This document shows positions 34,884-44,415 of a stretch of DNA of 64,000 nt, piece after piece. Positions within the stretch are counted from its first letter, which is position 1. Each line of letters begins with the position of its first letter. A program made the translations under genes and the position numbers. The notes beneath the pieces are model-generated. The model was not told where the DNA came from, searched no databases, and saw only the letters and a list, made by a program, of their open reading frames with translations. Origin of the DNA: Gallibacter sp963558965 (GTDB taxonomy: Bacteria > Bacillota > Clostridia > Peptostreptococcales > Anaerovoracaceae); NCBI GenBank assembly GCA_963558965.1, contig CAUWIT010000012.1, positions 3,965-67,964 on the forward strand. Direction: 5' to 3'.

Positions 34884-35522
34884 ATGCTAGAAAAATTCAA
34901 AGGTATCAAAGGTGCAATTTTCGATATCGATGGAACAGTTTTGGACAGCATGGGTATTTGGGACCAGGCAGGCATAAGATTTTTGGCGAGACACGGAGTG
35001 GAGGGCGAAAAGGACTTAGGCAAAATCCTGTTTACTAAAACCATCAGCGAGGCGGCAACATATCTAAATGAAACTTATCATCTAGGAATGACTTTGCAGT
35101 CCATTATAGACGGTATCAATGGCGAAGTTGCAGCGTTTTACAAGGACGAGGCTATGGCGAAACCTGGAATGGCAGAGCTGGTAAAAAAAATGAAAATAGC
35201 CGGTATAAAAATGACTGTTGCAACATCAACAGACAGAAAAATCTTTACACCAGCGCTAGAAAGACTTGATTTGCTTAAGTATTTTGACGAAGTATACACT
35301 TGCAGCGAAATCGGTCACAGCAAAAATGAACCTGATATTTTTTACAAGGCGATGGAATTTATGGACACAAAACCAGAGGAAACATGGCTTTTTGAAGATG
35401 GCTTGTACTCAGCTAAAACAGGTAAAAAAATAGGATTAAAAGTAGTAGGAGTGTATGACGAAGTGTCATTGCACGACTGGGAAGAGTTAAAAGAAATTTC
35501 AGATGAGATAATCACATTTTAA
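34884..35522 (+). CDS. HAD-superfamily hydrolase (beta-phosphoglucomutase-like)
   Basis: A 212-aa phosphatase. Motif I FDIDGTVLDSMGIWDQAG (about residues 13-30) has the nucleophile Asp; motif II TVATSTDR (about 112-119); motif III Lys in GHSKNEPDIFY (about 147-157); motif IV WLFEDG. Its ATG follows the thiE stop directly, and the thi genes on either side suggest dephosphorylation of thiamine phosphate or of a pathway by-product, but this is only context. Confidence 0.88.
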   Translation: MLEKFKGIKGAIFDIDGTVLDSMGIWDQAGIRFLARHGVEGEKDLGKILFTKTISEAATYLNETYHLGMTLQSIIDGINGEVAAFYKDEAMAKPGMAELVKKMKIAGIKMTVATSTDRKIFTPALERLDLLKYFDEVYTCSEIGHSKNEPDIFYKAMEFMDTKPEETWLFEDGLYSAKTGKKIGLKVVGVYDEVSLHDWEELKEISDEIITF

Positions 35523-35552
35523 AATATTACGGATAGATATTTAAAACGAAAG

Positions 35553-35591
35553 TAATAAAAGATAGAAATAAAAGATAGAAATAAAAGAAAG
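35553..35591 (+). repeat. Three tandem 13-mers before thiD
   Basis: Copies of AAATAAAAGATAG (first begins TAA, last ends AAAG) at 35553-35565, 35566-35578 and 35579-35591. The third copy runs into the thiD SD (AAAGGAA). Probably replication slippage. Confidence 0.8.
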
Positions 35592-35602
35592 GAACATTTT
35601 TT

Positions 35603-36409
35603 ATGAAAACAGCATTGACTATTGCAGGTAGTGATAGCAGCGGTGGTGCTGGTATCCAAGCTGATATTAAAACTATGTCAGCAAACGGAGTTTTTGCTAT
35701 GAGCGCTATAACAGCATTAACTGCACAAAATACAACAGGAGTCACTGGTATTATGGATGTAACTCCAGAGTTTTTAGAACAGCAGCTAGATGCAGTATTT
35801 ACTGATATCTACCCAGATGCAGTAAAAATCGGAATGGTTTCTCAAAAGGAACTTATTGAAACTATCGTAAAAAAATTAAAACAGTACGATGCAAAAAATA
35901 TTGTAGTGGATCCAGTAATGGTTGCCACAAGCGGTGCGAAACTTATAAGCGATGAAGCTATTGAAACTCTTAAAGAAAAATTGATACCTATTGCTGATTT
36001 AATCACACCAAATATCCCAGAAGCAGAAGTTTTAGGTGAAATTGAAATCAAGACAGCTGAAGATATGGAAAAAGCTGCCAAAGATATAGGTCAAAGATTT
36101 AATTGTGCAGTGCTATTAAAAGGTGGACACAACTTAAATGATGCAAATGACCTTTTATATGCAGATGGCAAAAGCTATTGGTTTAAGGAAAGACGTATCG
36201 ACAATCCAAATACTCATGGAACTGGATGCACTCTTTCAAGCGCTATAGCATCTAACCTTGCAAAAGGTATGACTATGGATAAAGCTGTAGAAACAGCTAA
36301 AAAATACATCTCATTGGCTCTTGAGGCAATGCTTGATTTAGGTAAGGGCAGCGGTCCTATGAATCACAGTTTTGCAATTTCAAAAGCCACAGAAGAAAAT
36401 TTAAAATAA
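35603..36409 (+). CDS. thiD: Hydroxymethylpyrimidine/phosphomethylpyrimidine kinase
   Basis: A 268-aa ribokinase-fold enzyme making HMP diphosphate for ThiE. ALTIAGSDSSGGAGIQADIK at residues 3-22 is diagnostic; VVDPVMVATSGAKL (about 100-113), LLKGGHN and NTHGTGCTLSSAIA (about 202-215) complete it. Together with thiM and thiE it gives salvage of both thiamine halves; no de novo thiC, thiG or thiF is in the window. Confidence 0.96.
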   Translation: MKTALTIAGSDSSGGAGIQADIKTMSANGVFAMSAITALTAQNTTGVTGIMDVTPEFLEQQLDAVFTDIYPDAVKIGMVSQKELIETIVKKLKQYDAKNIVVDPVMVATSGAKLISDEAIETLKEKLIPIADLITPNIPEAEVLGEIEIKTAEDMEKAAKDIGQRFNCAVLLKGGHNLNDANDLLYADGKSYWFKERRIDNPNTHGTGCTLSSAIASNLAKGMTMDKAVETAKKYISLALEAMLDLGKGSGPMNHSFAISKATEENLK

Positions 36410-36439
36410 GGAAAAGGAAAAAGAAAAGGAAGTGTAATT

Positions 36440-37345
36440 ATGGACGAGGTCGCGCAAAGGCGAGAGAAAAAAGTTTTGTTATTGTCATTTTGGGCAGGCG
36501 TAGCATTTGTTGTAGTTGAGTTTTTAATGACTCTGTATTCAGGGTCCCAGTCAGTCTTAACTGACACATTATTTGATGCTATAGAAATAGTAGTGATAGC
36601 ATTAACTATTTTTATAGTACCACTGTTCTATGTGCCTATAAGTGAAAAACATCCATTTGGATATTCACAAGTTGAAAGTATCTTTATACTTCTCAAAGGC
36701 TTCATGTTTATAGCAGTTATGATAAGCTTAATTATGAATAACGTTCAGATTTTATTAAGCGGTGGTAACAAAGTTGATCATTTGCAAATATCTTTATTTG
36801 AAACTGTTTTAACAGGAATGAGTATCTTGGTTTATATACTGCTTACAAAGATGAACAAAAAGGTTTCGTCGCCTACAGTAAATGTTGAAATTTACGGCTG
36901 GAAAGTTGATATTATCGGAAGTATAGGAGTTTCTTTAGCATTTTTTATAGCTTCTATGTTTCATGGCACTAGATTGGAAGTTATAATTCCATATTTTGAC
37001 CAGATTGTCGCTATAGTATTGGGAGTTTTAATGCTTCCCGAACCTATAAAGATGATAATTTCCGCTTTTAGAAATATTGTGTTATTGCCTCCAAGTGAAG
37101 AGGTTACAGATGATATAAAACTTAAGACTACAGAGGTTTTAGACAATTATCCTTATGAACCAGTTTTTTATGACATAACAAAAACAGGCAGAAAAATGTG
37201 GATCTCAATATATTTTAAAACTAAGGCAGAAAAAGTTTCCTTTAAAGAACTTAGAAAAGCCGATATCAAACTTAAAGAAAAAATATCAGCTACATACGAT
37301 AATTGTTATGTTGAACTTATACCAGATGTTTCAGTAGACGAATAG
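36440..37345 (+). CDS. Cation diffusion facilitator-like transporter with altered metal site
   Basis: A 301-aa protein with about five to six helices and a C-terminal cytoplasmic domain of about 90 residues, as in Cation_efflux proteins. Helix 2 keeps D-x3-D (SVLTDTLFDAIE). Elsewhere key residues differ: KHPFGYSQVE has Tyr where HPFGHGRAE-type members have the second His, and helix 5 (YGWKVDIIGS) has Gly where the H-x3-D pair has His. Metal selectivity or activity may therefore be changed. SD GGAAGTG. It follows thiD by 30 nt and may share its transcript. Confidence 0.82.
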   Translation: MDEVAQRREKKVLLLSFWAGVAFVVVEFLMTLYSGSQSVLTDTLFDAIEIVVIALTIFIVPLFYVPISEKHPFGYSQVESIFILLKGFMFIAVMISLIMNNVQILLSGGNKVDHLQISLFETVLTGMSILVYILLTKMNKKVSSPTVNVEIYGWKVDIIGSIGVSLAFFIASMFHGTRLEVIIPYFDQIVAIVLGVLMLPEPIKMIISAFRNIVLLPPSEEVTDDIKLKTTEVLDNYPYEPVFYDITKTGRKMWISIYFKTKAEKVSFKELRKADIKLKEKISATYDNCYVELIPDVSVDE

Positions 37346-37428
37346 TATCTTATTGATAATACATTGCTTAATATGGTAAAATAAGTATATTATTGCATAA
37401 CGGATGATTATATAAAGGAGAAGGGAAC

Positions 37429-38004
37429 ATGAAGTGTTATATTTTAATGGGTAGCCCAAGAAGAGAAGGAAATACAGCGGCTCTAATAACACCGTTTGTA
37501 GAAGAAATGGAAAAACAAGGAGTAACTTGTGAAATGGATTGGCTATACGACATGGATATAAACGGTTGTGTAGCATGTAGAAATTGCCAAAAGAATTTTG
37601 AAGAGACTAATTGTGCCATCGATGATGATATGCAAGAAGTGTTTAAAAAAGTAGATAGTAGCGATATAATTATCTTTGCTACTCCTATTTATTCATGGTA
37701 TTGTACAGCTCCTCTAAAAGCAGCTATGGATCGTATGGTTTACGCTTTCAATAAAATCTATGGCGGAGAAAAAGGCCCAAAGCTTTGGAGCGGTAAAAAA
37801 CTTGCATCTATTACTACAAGTGGATATCCACCAGAAAAAGCTATGCATCTTTGGGATGAAGGCTTGAAAATGTACGCTAAACACAGCGATTTAAACTATG
37901 TAGGCGTAGTAGGAGAAAGACAAAAAAATTATACTTTACCTTTTATGGATGAGGAAAAAGCAGAACACATGCGTCAATTTGCAAGAGAAATCTTGTCAAA
38001 ATAA
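37429..38004 (+). CDS. Flavodoxin-like NAD(P)H-dependent oxidoreductase
   Basis: A 191-aa protein of the NADPH-dependent FMN reductase/multimeric flavodoxin group. GSPRREGNTAALI (residues 5-17) binds the FMN phosphate, CVACRNCQKN has three Cys of the iron-sulfur-flavoprotein-like loop (about 44-53), and ATPIYSWYCTAPLKAAMDRM (about 84-103) contacts the flavin. Electron donor and partner are unknown. SD GGAGAAGGG. Confidence 0.9.
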   Translation: MKCYILMGSPRREGNTAALITPFVEEMEKQGVTCEMDWLYDMDINGCVACRNCQKNFEETNCAIDDDMQEVFKKVDSSDIIIFATPIYSWYCTAPLKAAMDRMVYAFNKIYGGEKGPKLWSGKKLASITTSGYPPEKAMHLWDEGLKMYAKHSDLNYVGVVGERQKNYTLPFMDEEKAEHMRQFAREILSK

Positions 38005-38037
38005 ATTATTAATTATTTAAAGAAGAGAGGGAATATT

Positions 38038-39255
38038 GTGAAAACTATTTTTTCAAAATGGAACAAGATAAGTCTTGTTAAACAGATTTTATTAGGACTT
38101 ATCATCGGTATTGTTTTAGCGGTTACAATACCTAAAAAAGTAGCTTTTATTACTATCTTTGGAAAACTATTTGTAGGAGCTCTTAAATCTGTAGCACCTA
38201 TACTAGTATTATTCTTAGTAATTTCAGCTATTGCACAACACAAAACTGGCCAAAAAACAAATATGAAGAGAATTGTAAGCTTATATCTAATCGCTACATT
38301 GTTCGCTTCACTTACTGCGGTTGCAGCAAGCTTTATGTTTAAAGTTAAATTGATTCTTCCAGATCCACAGGCAGGAGATTTAACTCCTCCAGGAGGCATC
38401 TTAGAAGTATTAAAAGACTTAGTATTTAAGATTGTAGATAACCCAGTAAATGCATTGTTAAATGCTAACTACATCGGTATCTTAGCAACAGCTGTTATTT
38501 TAGGATTTGCTTTAAAACATGCAAGTGAAAGCTCAAAAATATTTATTGAAGATATGGCAAATGCAGTATCACAGGTAGTTAGATGGGTAATTAAACTAGC
38601 TCCACTAGGCGTTATGGGACTTGTATTTGATGCTATTTCAACTACTGGTGTTAAATCACTTGCACAGTATGGAAAAATCATACTATTACTACTTGGAACA
38701 ATGTTCTTTGTAGCTCTTGTTGTAAATCCGATTATCGTATTTATAAATACAAGAAAAAATCCATATCCATTGGTACTTCAGTGTATAAAAGAATCTGGTA
38801 TTTACGCATTTTTCACTAGAAGTTCAGCAGCTAATATACCTGTAAATATGAGCCTATGTGAAAAATTAGGTTTAGATAAGGATACTTATTCTATTTCTAT
38901 TCCTCTAGGGGCAACAATCAACATGGGTGGTGCAGCTATTACAATTGCAATTTTAACATTATCAGCAACTTACACTTTGGGCATTGCAGTTGATTTCCCA
39001 ACAGCTATAGTACTATGTCTATTGTCAGCTGTAAGTGCTTGTGGTGCGTCAGGTGTAGCAGGTGGTTCACTACTATTGATACCTCTTGCATGTAGTTTAT
39101 TTGGTATTCCAAATGATATTGCAATGCAGGTTGTAGGCGTTGGTTTCATAGTAGGTGTACTTCAGGACTCATGCGAAACTGCTCTAAACTCATCAACAGA
39201 CGTATTATTTACAGCTACTGCTGAATACGCTGAAGCTAGAAAACAGGGTGAATAG
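38038..39255 (+). CDS. sstT: Serine/threonine:sodium symporter
   Basis: A 405-aa DAACS-family transporter that imports serine and threonine with Na+. N terminus KWNKISLVKQILLGLIIGIV is typical of SstT; the substrate-binding region contains FFTRSSAANIPVNMSLCEKL and the late GGAAITIAILTLS and CGASGVAGGSLLLIPLA loops. GTG 38038 follows SD AGAGAGG with 7-nt spacing. Supplies amino acids for fermentation through pyruvate, consistent with the PFOR gene immediately downstream. Confidence 0.95.
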   Translation: MKTIFSKWNKISLVKQILLGLIIGIVLAVTIPKKVAFITIFGKLFVGALKSVAPILVLFLVISAIAQHKTGQKTNMKRIVSLYLIATLFASLTAVAASFMFKVKLILPDPQAGDLTPPGGILEVLKDLVFKIVDNPVNALLNANYIGILATAVILGFALKHASESSKIFIEDMANAVSQVVRWVIKLAPLGVMGLVFDAISTTGVKSLAQYGKIILLLLGTMFFVALVVNPIIVFINTRKNPYPLVLQCIKESGIYAFFTRSSAANIPVNMSLCEKLGLDKDTYSISIPLGATINMGGAAITIAILTLSATYTLGIAVDFPTAIVLCLLSAVSACGASGVAGGSLLLIPLACSLFGIPNDIAMQVVGVGFIVGVLQDSCETALNSSTDVLFTATAEYAEARKQGE

Positions 39256-39356
39256 TACAATTGTTATTTAAAACTCAAAAAACATAGTAAATCTTATGTT
39301 TTAGTGACAAAAAACAAAAAATTGTGCTAACTTTAATACAAAATTACAGATTTGAT

Positions 39357-39374
39357 ATTGTTATTCTAGACAAT
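39357..39374. promoter_or_regulatory. Inverted repeat upstream of nifJ, possibly Rex-like
   Basis: ATTGT-N8-ACAAT about 60 nt before the nifJ start, just upstream of a TAAAAT -10-like box. It resembles half of a redox-sensor Rex site (TTGTTAA...TTAACAA), but the match is partial. Confidence 0.3.
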
Positions 39375-39429
39375 TTCAGATAAAATAGAAATGTAAGAAG
39401 TATAAATTAAATTTTATGGAGGACTCAAA

Positions 39430-42400
39430 ATGAGCAAAATGATTAAAATCGTTGACGGTAACGAGGCTGCAGCATACGTCGCTTATGCCTTTACAGAAGT
39501 TGCCGGAATCTATCCGATTACACCATCTTCACCTATGGCAGAAAAAACTGACGAATGGTCAGCTGTAGGTCAGAAGAACATTTTCGGACAGCCAGTTAGA
39601 TTAGTTGAAATGCAGTCAGAAGCAGGTGCAGCTGGTGCTGTACACGGTGCATTAGAATCAGGTGCACTAGCTACTACATACACTTCATCACAGGGTCTAA
39701 TGCTTATGATCCCAACACTACACAGAATTTCAGGACAGAGACATCCAGGCGTTTTACACGTAGCATCAAGAACAGTTGGTACTCATGCATTCTCAATTTT
39801 CGGAGACCACTCAGACGTTATGAACTGTAGACAGACTGGATTTGCTATGCTTTCTTCAGGAAGCGTACAGGAAATTATGGACCTTGCAGGTATCGCTCAC
39901 TTATCAGCAATCAAAGCAAGAATCCCATTCCTACACTTCTTTGACGGATTCAGAACTTCTCACGAAATTCAGAAGGTTGAAGCTCTAAGCTATGATGAAT
40001 TTGCTAAGCTAGTTGACTACGATGCATTAAATGCATGGAAAAAAGGAGCTCTAAACCCTGAAACACCTACACTAAGAAGTACTGTACAGAACCCTGACAT
40101 CTACTTCCAGGTAAGAGAAGCAAACAATGAAGACTACGACAAACTTCCAGACATCGTAGAAGATTACATGGCTGAAATCACAAAGCTAACTGGAAGAGAA
40201 TACCACACATTTAACTACTATGGTGCTGACGATGCAGAAAAGATCATCATCGCTATGGGTTCAGTTTGTGGAGCTATCCAGGAAGTAATCGATAGACTAA
40301 ACGGAGAAGGACAGAAACTAGGTCTAGTTCAGGTTCATCTATACAGACCATTCTCAGTTGAACATATGATGAGAGCTATTCCTAAGACTGTTAAGAAAAT
40401 TGCAGTAATCGACAGACTAAAAGAAGCAGGTGCTGTTGGTGAACCTCTATACGAAGATGTATGTTCAGCATACAACGAAATTGAAGGCGAAAGACCAATA
40501 ATCCTTGCTGGTAGATATGGTCTATCATCTAAGGATACAGATCCTGCATGCATTAAAGCTATCTACGATAACCTAGATGCAGCAGATCCAATCAACCACT
40601 TCACAGTTGGTATTAACGATGATGTTACTCATAAGTCACTACCACTTGACACTGAATTCCATATCACAAACGAAGGAACTATCAGCTGCAAGTTCTGGGG
40701 ACTAGGTTCAGACGGTACTGTTGGTGCTAACAAGAACTCAATCAAAATCATCGGTGACCAGACAGACAAATACTGTCAGGCTTACTTCGAATATGATACT
40801 AAAAAATCATTTGGTATCACTAAGTCTCACTTAAGATTTGGAGACGATCCAATTAGATCAACTTACTTAGTTAAGAGTGCTGACTTCGTTGCTTGTCACA
40901 ACCAGAACTACTTAACTCAGTATGACATTATTAGCGAACTAAAACCAGGTGGAACATTCCTATTAAACTGCCAGTGGTCTGTTGATGAATTAGACCAGCA
41001 TATTCCAGCTGAAATCAGAAGATACATTGCTAACAACGATATTAAATTCTACATTATCGATGCTAACAAATGTTCACAGGAAATCGGTCTAGGTAACAGA
41101 TCAAACATGGTACTACAGGCTGCATTCTTCAACCTATCTCAGGTAATTCCTGTTGATGATGCTGTTAAGCACATGAAAGAAGCAGTTAAGAAGACATTTG
41201 GTAAAAAAGGTGAAAAGATTGTAAACATGAACATGGAAGCTGTTGATGCTGGTATCAATGCTCCTGTAAAAGTTGAAGTTCCAGCAAGCTGGAAAGATGC
41301 TCAGGATGCACCTGCAGCAGAAGCTAAGGAAGTACCTGCATTCATTACAGATATCCTAGAACCATGTAACGCACAGAAAGGTGATTCACTACCTGTAAGT
41401 ACATTTGTTGATTCAAAAGACGGTGTTATGCCTCTAGGAACTTCAAGATACGAAAAGAGAGGTATTGCTACTGCTCTACCTGTATGGGACGCAACAAAGT
41501 GTATCCAGTGTAACCAGTGCTCATACGTATGTCCACATGCTGTAATCAGACCATTCCTACTTGACGAACAAGAAGTTGCTAACAAACCAGCTGGATTTGA
41601 AGTAACTGATGCTAAGGGTAAAGGTCTTGAAGAGTACAAATACGCTATGCAGGTTTCAACTCTTGACTGTACAAGCTGCGGCGTTTGCGTAGCAACTTGT
41701 CCAAAGGGTGGAGAAGCTATTAAGATGGTTCCAGTTGAAGATGTTGATCTAGATCAGACAAACTGGGATTACGCTATGACAATTACAGACAAGACAGAAA
41801 GCGTAGACAAGTTTACAGTTAAGGGTTCTCAGTTCTACCAGCCACTTCTTGAATTCTCAGGAGCTTGCGCAGGTTGCGGAGAAACTGCTTACGCTAAACT
41901 ATTAACTCAGCTATTTGGAGATAAGATGTACTTTGCAAATGCAACTGGATGTACTCAGGCTTGGGGTGCTGCTATGCCAAGTATTCCTTACTGCAAGAAC
42001 AAAGAAGGTAAGGGTGTTGCATGGTCAAACTCACTATTCGAAAACAATGCTGAATTCTCTTATGGTATGTGCCTAGCTGTAATTCACCAGAGAGAAAACG
42101 TTAAGATCGACGTTGAAAAACTACAGGGAATGGTTGCTGCTGACAGTGCAGAAGCTGCTGCTATTGCTAAGTGGTTCGAAACTTACGATGATCTTGATGA
42201 ATCAGCAAAAGCTACAAAAGAATTAGTTGCTGTATTAGAAGATACAAAACTAACAGGCGAAGCTCTAGAAGTTGCAAAAACTATCCTAGACAAGAAATCT
42301 CACCTAGCTAAGAAAACTATGTGGATGTACGGTGGAGACGGATGGGCTTATGACATCGGTTACGGTGGTCTAGACCACGTATTTGCTATGGGCGAAGACG

Positions 42401-42948
42401 TAAACGTACTTATCGTTGACACAGAAGTTTACTCAAATACAGGTGGACAGTCATCAAAGGCTACTCCAATCGGTGCTGTAGCTCAGTTCCAGGCTTCAGG
42501 TAAGAAGACTCAGAAGAAGGACCTAGGAAGACTAATGATGACTTACGACAACGTATATGTTGCACAGTGCGCAATGGGTGCTAACCCTAACCAGCTAATG
42601 AAGGCTATTAAAGAAGCTGAAGCACATAAAGGACCTTCAATTATTATTTGTTACGCTCCTTGTATCAACCACGGTATCAAGAGAGGTATGAACAACGCTC
42701 AGGAAGAAATGAAAGCAGCTGTTGAATCAGGATACTGGAACCTATACAGATGGAACCCAGAAGACAAAGTTCTAAGCTTAGATTCTAAGGAACCTTCAAA
42801 AGACTTCATGGAATTCCTAAGAGGCGAAGTAAGATACTCTGCACTAGATATTACTTTCCCTGAAAATGCAAAAACTCTATTTGCAGAAGCTGAATCTTCA
42901 GCAAAGGAAAGATACGAATACTACAAAAATCTTGCAGAAAACAAATAA
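39430..42948 (+). CDS. nifJ: Pyruvate:ferredoxin (flavodoxin) oxidoreductase
   Basis: A 1172-aa single-chain PFOR: pyruvate + CoA to acetyl-CoA + CO2 with reduced ferredoxin. Pyruvate-binding N terminus GIYPITPSSPMAEKTDEWSA (about residues 26-45), CoA-domain region, two [4Fe-4S] binding sets CIQCNQCSYVCP (about 692-703) and CTSCGVCVATCP (about 745-756), C-terminal domain with CAGCGE (about 812) and TPP loop GGDGWAYDIGYGG (about 966). Full length. Coding sequence uses CTA, CAG and AGA heavily, suggesting very high expression. SD TGGAGGA. Central to energy metabolism here. Confidence 0.98.
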   Translation: MSKMIKIVDGNEAAAYVAYAFTEVAGIYPITPSSPMAEKTDEWSAVGQKNIFGQPVRLVEMQSEAGAAGAVHGALESGALATTYTSSQGLMLMIPTLHRISGQRHPGVLHVASRTVGTHAFSIFGDHSDVMNCRQTGFAMLSSGSVQEIMDLAGIAHLSAIKARIPFLHFFDGFRTSHEIQKVEALSYDEFAKLVDYDALNAWKKGALNPETPTLRSTVQNPDIYFQVREANNEDYDKLPDIVEDYMAEITKLTGREYHTFNYYGADDAEKIIIAMGSVCGAIQEVIDRLNGEGQKLGLVQVHLYRPFSVEHMMRAIPKTVKKIAVIDRLKEAGAVGEPLYEDVCSAYNEIEGERPIILAGRYGLSSKDTDPACIKAIYDNLDAADPINHFTVGINDDVTHKSLPLDTEFHITNEGTISCKFWGLGSDGTVGANKNSIKIIGDQTDKYCQAYFEYDTKKSFGITKSHLRFGDDPIRSTYLVKSADFVACHNQNYLTQYDIISELKPGGTFLLNCQWSVDELDQHIPAEIRRYIANNDIKFYIIDANKCSQEIGLGNRSNMVLQAAFFNLSQVIPVDDAVKHMKEAVKKTFGKKGEKIVNMNMEAVDAGINAPVKVEVPASWKDAQDAPAAEAKEVPAFITDILEPCNAQKGDSLPVSTFVDSKDGVMPLGTSRYEKRGIATALPVWDATKCIQCNQCSYVCPHAVIRPFLLDEQEVANKPAGFEVTDAKGKGLEEYKYAMQVSTLDCTSCGVCVATCPKGGEAIKMVPVEDVDLDQTNWDYAMTITDKTESVDKFTVKGSQFYQPLLEFSGACAGCGETAYAKLLTQLFGDKMYFANATGCTQAWGAAMPSIPYCKNKEGKGVAWSNSLFENNAEFSYGMCLAVIHQRENVKIDVEKLQGMVAADSAEAAAIAKWFETYDDLDESAKATKELVAVLEDTKLTGEALEVAKTILDKKSHLAKKTMWMYGGDGWAYDIGYGGLDHVFAMGEDVNVLIVDTEVYSNTGGQSSKATPIGAVAQFQASGKKTQKKDLGRLMMTYDNVYVAQCAMGANPNQLMKAIKEAEAHKGPSIIICYAPCINHGIKRGMNNAQEEMKAAVESGYWNLYRWNPEDKVLSLDSKEPSKDFMEFLRGEVRYSALDITFPENAKTLFAEAESSAKERYEYYKNLAENK

Positions 42949-42970
42949 TTAAAATATAATATAATTGATG

Positions 42971-43009
42971 GGAATATCGCAATTAGGTCTTGACTAATGC
43001 GATATTTCC
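42971..43009 (+). terminator. Terminator-like long hairpin after nifJ
   Basis: GGAATATCGCAATTAG pairs with CTAATGCGATATTTCC (two small bulges), followed by AT-rich sequence rather than a clean T-run; may end transcription or protect the nifJ mRNA 3' end. Confidence 0.6.
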
Positions 43010-43066
43010 TATATTATATATAAATGTAACAAAAAAGATGTAAAAAAGTTATCAGGAGGGTACAAA

Positions 43067-44401
43067 ATGGATTTCATTAAAGAGTATCAGCAAAAACTGA
43101 GAACTCCAGAAGAAGCTGTAAAAGTTGTTAAAAGTGGAGACTGGGTTGACTACAGCGTATCACTAGGATTCCCTACACTACTTGACGAAGCATTAGCAAA
43201 GAGAAAAGATGAATTAGAAGATGTTAAAATCAGAGGATATCTTGTATTGCAGCCTATCGCAGCAGTAGAAGCAGATCCAAACAGAGAAACATTTACTTAC
43301 AATTCATGGCATTGCAGTGGTTACGAAAGAAAACTATGTGATAGAGGACTTTGTAACTACATCCCAATGATTTTTAGAAACGTAGCAGCATACTATGAAA
43401 AATATCTAACAGTAAACGTTGCTATGATGGCAGTTCCTCCAATGGATGAACACGGCTATTTCAACTTCTCTTTAAACAATGCTACAGCTAAAGCTACTTT
43501 AGATGCAGCAGATGTGGTTATTTTAGAAATCAATGAAAACCTACCAAAAGTTTTCGGTGGATTTGACGAATGCATCCACATTTCTGATGTAGATATGATA
43601 GTTGAAGGACCTCATGGACCTCTTGCTACACTTGGCTCACCAGCAGCAACTGATATTGATCAGATTATTGCTAAACAGGTAGTAGAAAACATGAGAGATG
43701 GATCAACTATCCAGATTGGTATCGGTGGTATGCCTAATGCTGTAGGTCAGATGATTGCTCAGTCAGACCTTAAGGATTTAGGTATTCATACTGAATTACT
43801 TGTAGACGCATATCTAGATATGTACAAAGCAGGTAAGATTACTAATAAAGCAAAAAATATTGATAGAAACAAAGGGGTATTTGGATTTGCATTAGGTTCA
43901 CAGGATTTATATGACTGGGTTAGAGAAAACCCTGGTTGTGTAACAGCTCCTATCGACTATGTAAACCATCCAGAAGTTATTTCAAAACTTGATAATTTCG
44001 TATCTATCAACAACTGCATTTCTGTTGACCTTTACGGTCAGATCTGCGCAGAAAGTGCAGGAACAAGACATATCAGTGGTACAGGCGGACAGTTAGACTT
44101 CTTAACAGGTGCGTTTGAAGCTAAAGGTGGACAGAGCTTCATCTGTATGACTTCATCATTTGTTGACAAACAGGGAAATCACAAATCAAGATTTATGCCT
44201 AAGTTCAACGGAGACATCGTAACTGACCCAAGAAGCCAGAGCTTTATCCTTGTTACTGAATACGGTCTTGTAAACCTAGCAGGTCTATCAAGTTGGGAAA
44301 GAGCAGAAAAACTAATTTCTATCGCTCACCCAGACCACAGAGAAGACTTGATCAAAGCTGCTGAAGAGCAGAAGATTTGGAGAAAGTCTAATAAAAAATA
44401 A
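43067..44401 (+). CDS. Acetyl-CoA hydrolase/transferase family CoA-transferase (butyryl/4-hydroxybutyrate type)
   Basis: A 444-aa CoA-transferase. MDFIKEYQQKLRTPEEAVKV matches the start of butyryl-CoA:acetate CoA-transferases; IQIGIGGMPNAVGQMIAQSD (about residues 220-239), the catalytic Glu in ICAESAGTRHISGTGGQLDF (about 326-345) and the C-terminal GLSSWERAEKLISIAHPDHR are family blocks. It moves CoA between acetate and a longer acyl-CoA such as butyryl, isobutyryl or isovaleryl, allowing energy recovery. The exact acid cannot be told from sequence. SD CAGGAGGG; brnQ follows after 14 nt, so they are co-transcribed. Confidence 0.92.
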   Translation: MDFIKEYQQKLRTPEEAVKVVKSGDWVDYSVSLGFPTLLDEALAKRKDELEDVKIRGYLVLQPIAAVEADPNRETFTYNSWHCSGYERKLCDRGLCNYIPMIFRNVAAYYEKYLTVNVAMMAVPPMDEHGYFNFSLNNATAKATLDAADVVILEINENLPKVFGGFDECIHISDVDMIVEGPHGPLATLGSPAATDIDQIIAKQVVENMRDGSTIQIGIGGMPNAVGQMIAQSDLKDLGIHTELLVDAYLDMYKAGKITNKAKNIDRNKGVFGFALGSQDLYDWVRENPGCVTAPIDYVNHPEVISKLDNFVSINNCISVDLYGQICAESAGTRHISGTGGQLDFLTGAFEAKGGQSFICMTSSFVDKQGNHKSRFMPKFNGDIVTDPRSQSFILVTEYGLVNLAGLSSWERAEKLISIAHPDHREDLIKAAEEQKIWRKSNKK

Positions 44402-44415
44402 AGGAGAGAGTTAAT

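Noticed and set aside
40335..41639. Minus-strand ORFs of 72 and 112 codons within nifJ
   Set aside because: Antisense shadows caused by strong codon bias in nifJ; no SD or protein-like motif.
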